The translations under genes were made by a program, and so were the position numbers. A stretch of 19,042 nucleotides of DNA from Myxococcales bacterium UBA5297. Lineage in GTDB: Bacteria > Myxococcota > Myxococcia > Myxococcales > UBA5297. The notes below the pieces were generated by a model. It ran no database searches and was not told the origin of the DNA. It was given only the letters and a program-made list of their open reading frames with translations. The stretch is taken from positions 1 through 19,042 of the forward strand of contig DHSB01000148.1 in the NCBI GenBank assembly GCA_002408385.1. The letters run 5' to 3'. This document shows, piece by piece, positions 14,967-19,042 of this stretch (position 1 is the first letter of the stretch; each line of letters starts with the position of its first letter).

Positions 14967-17165
14967 CTACCAGACCTCGAACGGGCTCGAGGTGCCTTCG
15001 TAGGGATGAAGGTCCCCGCCGACGCTCTTCCAGTCGCCGAAGCAGCGCAGCCGATAGGTGCCCGGCGCCGCGTCGTCGGGGATGTCCCACTCGACGGTCA
15101 CGTGCGAGCAGCCGAAGGTCGGGAAGCAGTTGTTCCGCTTCCAGCGATATTTCGTCTCCCAGTCCCAGTCGTTGGCGACGCTCTCCCAGCTCTCGCCCTG
15201 CTTGCGCTCGACCCGCAGGAAGCTGTCGCCGATGCGCAGGCTGTTCGCCGGATGGGCGCCCCAGAAGACGGCGCGCGCGGTCTGGCCGGGCCGGTAGGAG
15301 CGCTCGACGTCCTCGACGAGGTCGCCGAAATCGACGGCGAGCAGCTTGTCGTCGTAGAGCACTCCGATCTGGAGAGTGTGGACGTCGTCGCGCAGATCGC
15401 GGGGAGCTCGCCCCGAAGGGACCTCTGCGCCGCTCGCGAGCGCTGCGGCGAGCGTCGTGATCTGCTGCTGCACCGCGACGAGCGTCCAAGGCCCGAAGTG
15501 CGTCGAGGCGCCCTCGTAGTTCTGGGCCGCGTACTCCTCGCGCGTGGTCAGGTAGCTCGCGTAGGCGTTGACCGGGCCGACCACGATCAGCCGGTCGACC
15601 CCCGCCTCCGAGAGCTGCGCGAGCGCGGTCTCGCGCAGTCGGCGCGAGGCCATCGTCGTCACCTCGAACGGCAGCCCCACGAGCGCGAGGTTGCCGATGC
15701 GCACGAGCTGGAAGGGCAGCACCTCGGGAGACCAGGGGAAGGGCCGTTGCTCGCCGGCCTTGAAGACGATGGGCTTTTCGGCCTGGCACTCCGTCGTCTC
15801 CGGCGAGCAGGTGAGCCCGGCCCAGAGGTCGCCGAGGGTCTCGCAGCTCGCGCCCTCCGAGCCGTAGCCCGGCCCGTCCTCGGCGCCGGCGATCATCGAG
15901 ACGCCGTAGGCGGCCGAGCAGGTGGTGTGGGGCTCGCCGTCGCTCAGCTCGGGGGCCACCTCGACCTCGTCCATCGTGGCGAACAAGTGGCGCGAGCCGA
16001 CCGGCCCGACCAGCCCCTCGCTGGCGGCCTCGTAGAGCTCCAAGGCCTTGTCGAGCTGCTTGCGGCCCGAGCTCGCGGTGCTCGCGAAGTCGTCCGGGCC
16101 GCCGCCCTCGGTGCCTCCATAGATATTGGGGCTCGCGTCGCCGGAGGAGGCCTGGGCGAAGGCGGCGACGAAGGTGCGCGGGGCCTGGTAGTCGGTCCCC
16201 TTCGCCTTCTCGAAGAAGTAGGAGGAATAGCCTTTGTTGTCGCCGCTGATCAGGTGGTTGTCGTTGCCCATCGACGTCGCGTGCACCCCGTACCAGCTCA
16301 CCATTCCCAGCTCGGCGCCGTCGCGGTCCTCGAACCTGAGCACGGTCATCGACTTGTCGGTGTCGTGCTCGTAGAGCGAGCGCTCCTCCTCTGGATCGAG
16401 CCGATAGGCGTCCGGCGAGCGGTTGATGCTGGTGTCGAGCAGCTCTCCGGAGGCGACGCGGATGCGGCCCGGGGCCAGGTTCTGGTGGGCCTCGACGATG
16501 GACAGATAGACCCCCTCGACGATGGCCTCGAAGTTCTGCGCGTTGAAGCCGAGGATGCTCAGGTCGTAGGTCGTGTAGTGCGAGTAGCCGCCGGGACCGG
16601 AGTGGGTGTGCGTCGCCGAGAGGAAGACGTTGCGCTCGGAGTAGATCGTCCCGTGCGTGGCGCGCAGCCGCTCCATGACCTGTTGCTGCACCGCCTGGAA
16701 GACGGCGAGCAGGTCGGCGGAGACGAAGGCGACGCTCTCGCCATTGCAGGCCGAGCGGATGACGAAGGCGCGCGACCAGAGCCGGGTGTGAATGCCGGCG
16801 GTCTTCTGGCCGACCATCGAGTAGCCCATCATCCCCAGCTCGGCGGCCGGGCCGGTGATGTCGTGGATCCCCGCGCCGATCTCGAAGAGCTGGTTGCCCT
16901 CGCACGGGTCGAGCGCTCCGGCGTCGCCAGCGTCCTCGCCGCCGGCATCGACGCCCGCGTCAGCGCCCGCATCGACGCCGGCGTCCTCGCTTGCGGCATC
17001 CGGCGATTCGCCGGCGTCCGACTGCCCAGCGTCGCCCGGCGTGCCCGCGTCCTCGACGGCGGCGTCGGGAGGGCCTGGCGGCGCGGGGCGCTCGTCGGCA
17101 CAGGCCAGCGCCAGCAGCACCAGGGCGATCATCAGCCCACGCAGCAAGCAAAGCGTTCTGCTCAT
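14967..17165 (-). CDS. Neutral (alkaline) ceramidase, lipoprotein
   Basis: This 732-residue hydrolase should split ceramide into sphingosine and fatty acid outside the inner membrane. It begins with a lipoprotein signal (LVLLALAC, lipid on Cys22) and an Asp-Ala-Gly linker (about 34-85). The catalytic domain then starts at GAGIHDITGPAAELGMMGYS (98-117). Family landmarks are ATHTHSGPGG (184-193; His186 as zinc ligand, His188), WYGVHATSMGNDN (291-303; His295), GDASPN (342-347) with nucleophile Ser345, GLPFEVTTMASRRLR (498-512; Glu501), and NAYASYLTTREEY (533-545, holding the zinc-site tyrosine). The Ig-like C-terminal domain is complete (ends PFEVW). All metal and nucleophile residues of the Pseudomonas enzyme have counterparts. 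GGAG eight bases upstream supports this start rather than an in-frame ATG at 17432. Bacterial neutral ceramidases are usually secreted; a lipid anchor is less usual. Its substrate could be host or prey ceramide, or the cell's own. Confidence 0.94.
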   Translation of the reverse strand: MSRTLCLLRGLMIALVLLALACADERPAPPGPPDAAVEDAGTPGDAGQSDAGESPDAASEDAGVDAGADAGVDAGGEDAGDAGALDPCEGNQLFEIGAGIHDITGPAAELGMMGYSMVGQKTAGIHTRLWSRAFVIRSACNGESVAFVSADLLAVFQAVQQQVMERLRATHGTIYSERNVFLSATHTHSGPGGYSHYTTYDLSILGFNAQNFEAIVEGVYLSIVEAHQNLAPGRIRVASGELLDTSINRSPDAYRLDPEEERSLYEHDTDKSMTVLRFEDRDGAELGMVSWYGVHATSMGNDNHLISGDNKGYSSYFFEKAKGTDYQAPRTFVAAFAQASSGDASPNIYGGTEGGGPDDFASTASSGRKQLDKALELYEAASEGLVGPVGSRHLFATMDEVEVAPELSDGEPHTTCSAAYGVSMIAGAEDGPGYGSEGASCETLGDLWAGLTCSPETTECQAEKPIVFKAGEQRPFPWSPEVLPFQLVRIGNLALVGLPFEVTTMASRRLRETALAQLSEAGVDRLIVVGPVNAYASYLTTREEYAAQNYEGASTHFGPWTLVAVQQQITTLAAALASGAEVPSGRAPRDLRDDVHTLQIGVLYDDKLLAVDFGDLVEDVERSYRPGQTARAVFWGAHPANSLRIGDSFLRVERKQGESWESVANDWDWETKYRWKRNNCFPTFGCSHVTVEWDIPDDAAPGTYRLRCFGDWKSVGGDLHPYEGTSSPFEVW

Positions 17166-17194
17166 CGCGACTCTCCGGGCGAGCGAGGAGCCGG

Positions 17195-17203
17195 ACGGTA
17201 GCA
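17195..17203 (-). promoter_or_regulatory. Possible extended -10 element of the ceramidase gene
   Basis: TGCTACCGT on the minus strand is spaced like the element before the cysteine-repeat lipoprotein gene and predicts a leader of about 23 bases. The hexamer matches consensus at only three positions and no -35 is seen. Confidence 0.25.
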
Positions 17204-17385
17204 CTGCGCTGGCGGAGGCGCGAACCGAGGGGCGCAGAAGGCCGGCACGCCGGGCGGCGCCCGGGGTGGTGCGGATCGCGCGGACCGGACCAAGAGGCCC
17301 GCGCGCGGGCCGGGCTTCGGCGAGGCCGGAGTCGAGCGGGCCTTCGACTTTGCCCCCGCCGCTGAACGCGGGCGGGGCGAAGCTC

Positions 17386-17554
17386 AAGAGGTGTCGCGAA
17401 ATCTCCCTCACCTCGGCCCGTCTCCCGCTCACCCCGAGCGCAGCCTCCCGAGGAACGAGGGAGGCGGAGTCGGGGCCCTTCGACTTCGGCCTCGCGGGCT
17501 CGGCCTACGCTCGGGCTGATCGGTCTTCGCTCGAAGGATTCTGCGACACCTCTT
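17386..17554. repeat. 12-bp inverted repeat 145 bases apart
   Basis: AAGAGGTGTCGC (17386-17397) is the exact reverse complement of GCGACACCTCTT (17543-17554). The segment between is non-coding, and I see no clear target duplication outside it. Confidence 0.6.
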
Positions 17555-17575
17555 CAGACCGACGGTCTCGATGGA

Positions 17576-19042
17576 TCAGTAGCTACAGCTCGGACGGCAG
17601 GTGCCGTTCTCGCAGTCGCCCGACAAGCAGGCGCCGTTGTTCGTGCAGTACTGGCCGTCGGCCGCTTGCCCGGCGCACAGCCCACCCGAGCACCAGGTGC
17701 CGGAGGCGCACTGCGCGAGCGAGCTGCAGCTCTGGCCGATACCGCCCGGCACGTCGCTGCAGGAGCCGTTCGCACAGCGCAGGAACCGCTGGCAGTCGTA
17801 GTCGGAGCCGCAGAGCGCGCCGACGGCGCCGAGCGCGATGCAGCTACCGCTGCGACAGACGAGCCCCCACTTGCACTCGTAGTCCTGCTGGCAGACCTGG
17901 CCGGCGTCGCGCCGCCGCTGGCAGGTCGAGGAGCAGAAGGAGTCCGGCCCGCACTCGATGGGGGCGATGCACGGAGTCCCGGTGGCGGAGGCCGCGCTGC
18001 AGGTTCCCAAGGAGTAGGAGCTGGCCCCAGCGCACCACAGGCCCCACTGGCAGCCGTCGTTGCCGGTGCACCGGTGACCGACCTGGCCGCTGTACAGCGG
18101 CACGCAGGTGCCGTTCGCGCCACCGCAGCGATGGCCGGCGACGCAGGGCTGCCCGGGCGAGCAGGCGGCGCCGACGGCGATCATCGGAGTGCAGACCTTG
18201 GAGCCCGAGGGACCCCAGCACTCAGTGCCGACCGCGCACTCCCAGCCCGCCGAGCAGCTCGCTCCCGTCGGCTTGAGCGACGCGCAATAGCCGTAGTCGC
18301 AGTAGCCGGCCTCCGGGTCGCAGAACTGGCTGCTCGTGTCGCAGCTCTCGAAAAGCTGGCGGTAGGGAGCGCAGGTGCCGCCGCAGCTTGCGTTCGCGCG
18401 GTCGCACAGTCCGTCGATGCAGTCGTAGCGGTACAGGCAGCTACCGCCGGTCGAGCGGCCGGGCCGATAGATGAAGGTCGAGTCGCATTCCGGGAAGACC
18501 AGCCCGGTCATCGTGCTGCTGCTGCAGTCGAAGCGCTGCGACTCGCGATCGAGACAGGCGCGGGCGCTGGCCAGGTTGAGGACCGTCGCTCCGGCCTGGA
18601 TGCGCGCGGTCATGTCGCTCTCCTCGCAAATCCGCACCTCGTGCGCGACGCAGGCCGCGTGCCTCGACGGGGCGAGCAGACAGCAGCGCGCCATGCGATC
18701 GCAGGCGACCTTGGCGCGCGCCTCGCACCACTGAACCGCCGTGAAGCTCGAGCTGTAGGTCGGCGCCGGCGGCGTGCAGGCAGCAGGCCCGGTCGTCCCA
18801 CCGGTGCAGACTCCGGCGGCGCTGCAGGTCTGGCCATTCGAGCAGGTGCCGCAGAACCCGCCGCAGCCGTCAGCGCCACAGTTCTTCCCCGCGCAACTCG
18901 GCGTGCAGCTCGATTGGCAGACGCCGGCGGCGCTGCAGCTCTCACCCGTTGGGCAGCCGCCGCCGAGCGGGCCGCAATACCCGCCGCAGCCGTCGGGGCC
19001 ACATTCGCGGCCGGCGCAGGCCGGCGAGCAGGTGCCCTGGCA
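17576..19042 (-). CDS. Cysteine-rich exported-type protein, 5' end beyond the window
   Basis: The reading frame stays open to the window edge, so 488 residues of a longer protein are visible; the ATG at 18694 is internal. From the N-terminal side there are two copies of a CGxDGCGGxCG...CSAAGVC module (19030-18917 and 18907-18806), a short Pro/Thr linker, a helical segment WCEARAKVACDRMARCC with paired cysteines, and then a long C-terminal array of looser cysteine units (GxxCxxxxxCxxGLxCxxxxC type) ending RPSCSY. The even cysteines and lack of catalytic motifs point to a disulfide-rich surface or secreted protein, and similar modules are common in myxobacterial secreted proteins. The signal peptide, if any, lies beyond the window. 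Unit type and spacing differ from the 842-residue lipoprotein, so this is a different family, not a copy. Function is unknown. Confidence 0.85.
   Translation of the reverse strand, partial: CQGTCSPACAGRECGPDGCGGYCGPLGGGCPTGESCSAAGVCQSSCTPSCAGKNCGADGCGGFCGTCSNGQTCSAAGVCTGGTTGPAACTPPAPTYSSSFTAVQWCEARAKVACDRMARCCLLAPSRHAACVAHEVRICEESDMTARIQAGATVLNLASARACLDRESQRFDCSSSTMTGLVFPECDSTFIYRPGRSTGGSCLYRYDCIDGLCDRANASCGGTCAPYRQLFESCDTSSQFCDPEAGYCDYGYCASLKPTGASCSAGWECAVGTECWGPSGSKVCTPMIAVGAACSPGQPCVAGHRCGGANGTCVPLYSGQVGHRCTGNDGCQWGLWCAGASSYSLGTCSAASATGTPCIAPIECGPDSFCSSTCQRRRDAGQVCQQDYECKWGLVCRSGSCIALGAVGALCGSDYDCQRFLRCANGSCSDVPGGIGQSCSSLAQCASGTWCSGGLCAGQAADGQYCTNNGACLSGDCENGTCRPSCSY
18806..19030 (-). repeat. 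Two tandem CGxDGCGGxCG modules
   Basis: Two modules of about 34-38 residues share CxPxCAG(K/R)xCGxDGCGGxCG followed by CSAAGVC. The DNA is also similar (CGGCGGCGCTGCAG in both). More copies may lie beyond the window. Confidence 0.75.

Larger units (their letters stand above)
17166..17575. other. Intergenic region between two leftward genes
   Basis: The 410-base gap separates the stop of the cysteine-rich gene from the ceramidase start. It holds a short dyad just after the stop (AGACC/GGTCT, 17556-17568), a 7-bp hairpin (GCCTCCC/GGGAGGC, 17443-17465), a long-range inverted repeat (17386-17397 with 17543-17554) and the ceramidase -10 candidate. I see no coding sequence. Confidence 0.5.

Noticed and set aside
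14943..17201. A 752-codon plus-strand frame opposite the ceramidase gene
   Set aside because: It has shadow composition; the other strand encodes a complete ceramidase with all active-site residues.
17166..17432. Upstream in-frame start for the ceramidase
   Set aside because: It would add 89 low-complexity residues before a clear lipoprotein signal; the ATG at 17165 has GGAG at good spacing.

Overview
The window is very GC-rich and comes from a bacterium with a Gram-negative envelope, most likely a myxobacterium (Myxococcota, perhaps Polyangiales/Sandaracinaceae-like). This placement is inferred from several traits together: two lipoproteins with long Asp-Ala-Gly or Asp-Gly-Gly-Pro linkers behind the lipobox, large proteins built from four-cysteine repeats, a PfaD-family enoyl reductase, and long spurious open frames opposite nearly every gene. 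There is no rRNA, tRNA, CRISPR array, transposase or phage gene, and the region reads as ordinary chromosome.

Left part (1-4981): a short tandem repeat, then two leftward genes. These are a rhomboid membrane serine protease with extra soluble domains on both sides (153-1844) and a fused alpha-beta ADP-forming acyl/acetyl-CoA synthetase (2261-4378) with a good promoter and a hairpin after its stop. A 603-base divergent region follows.

Middle part (4982-9445): three rightward genes, namely a stand-alone PfaD-type FMN enoyl reductase, a small two-CBS-domain protein and a membrane-anchored class III nucleotide cyclase. A leftward TerB-like small protein follows, with a TTGACA-type promoter.

Right part (9678-19042): predicted exported or surface proteins. 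In order these are a secreted protein with a zinc phospholipase C/S1-P1-nuclease-like metal motif and a beta-barrel-like C terminus (rightward), an 842-residue cysteine-repeat lipoprotein (leftward), a neutral ceramidase lipoprotein (leftward), and a second cysteine-rich protein whose N terminus lies beyond the window (leftward).

Each gene seems to have its own signals, with gaps of 120-600 bases, so operons are unlikely. Two functional themes can be inferred: lipid and acyl-CoA metabolism inside the cell (acyl-CoA synthetase, PfaD) and attack on or interaction with lipids and surfaces outside it (ceramidase, phospholipase C-like protein, cysteine-rich proteins). The most unusual items are the phospholipase C-like/barrel fusion, the in-register 280-residue duplication in the cysteine-repeat lipoprotein, the PfaD gene with no synthase genes beside it, and a palindrome that occurs in two intergenic regions 5 kb apart.
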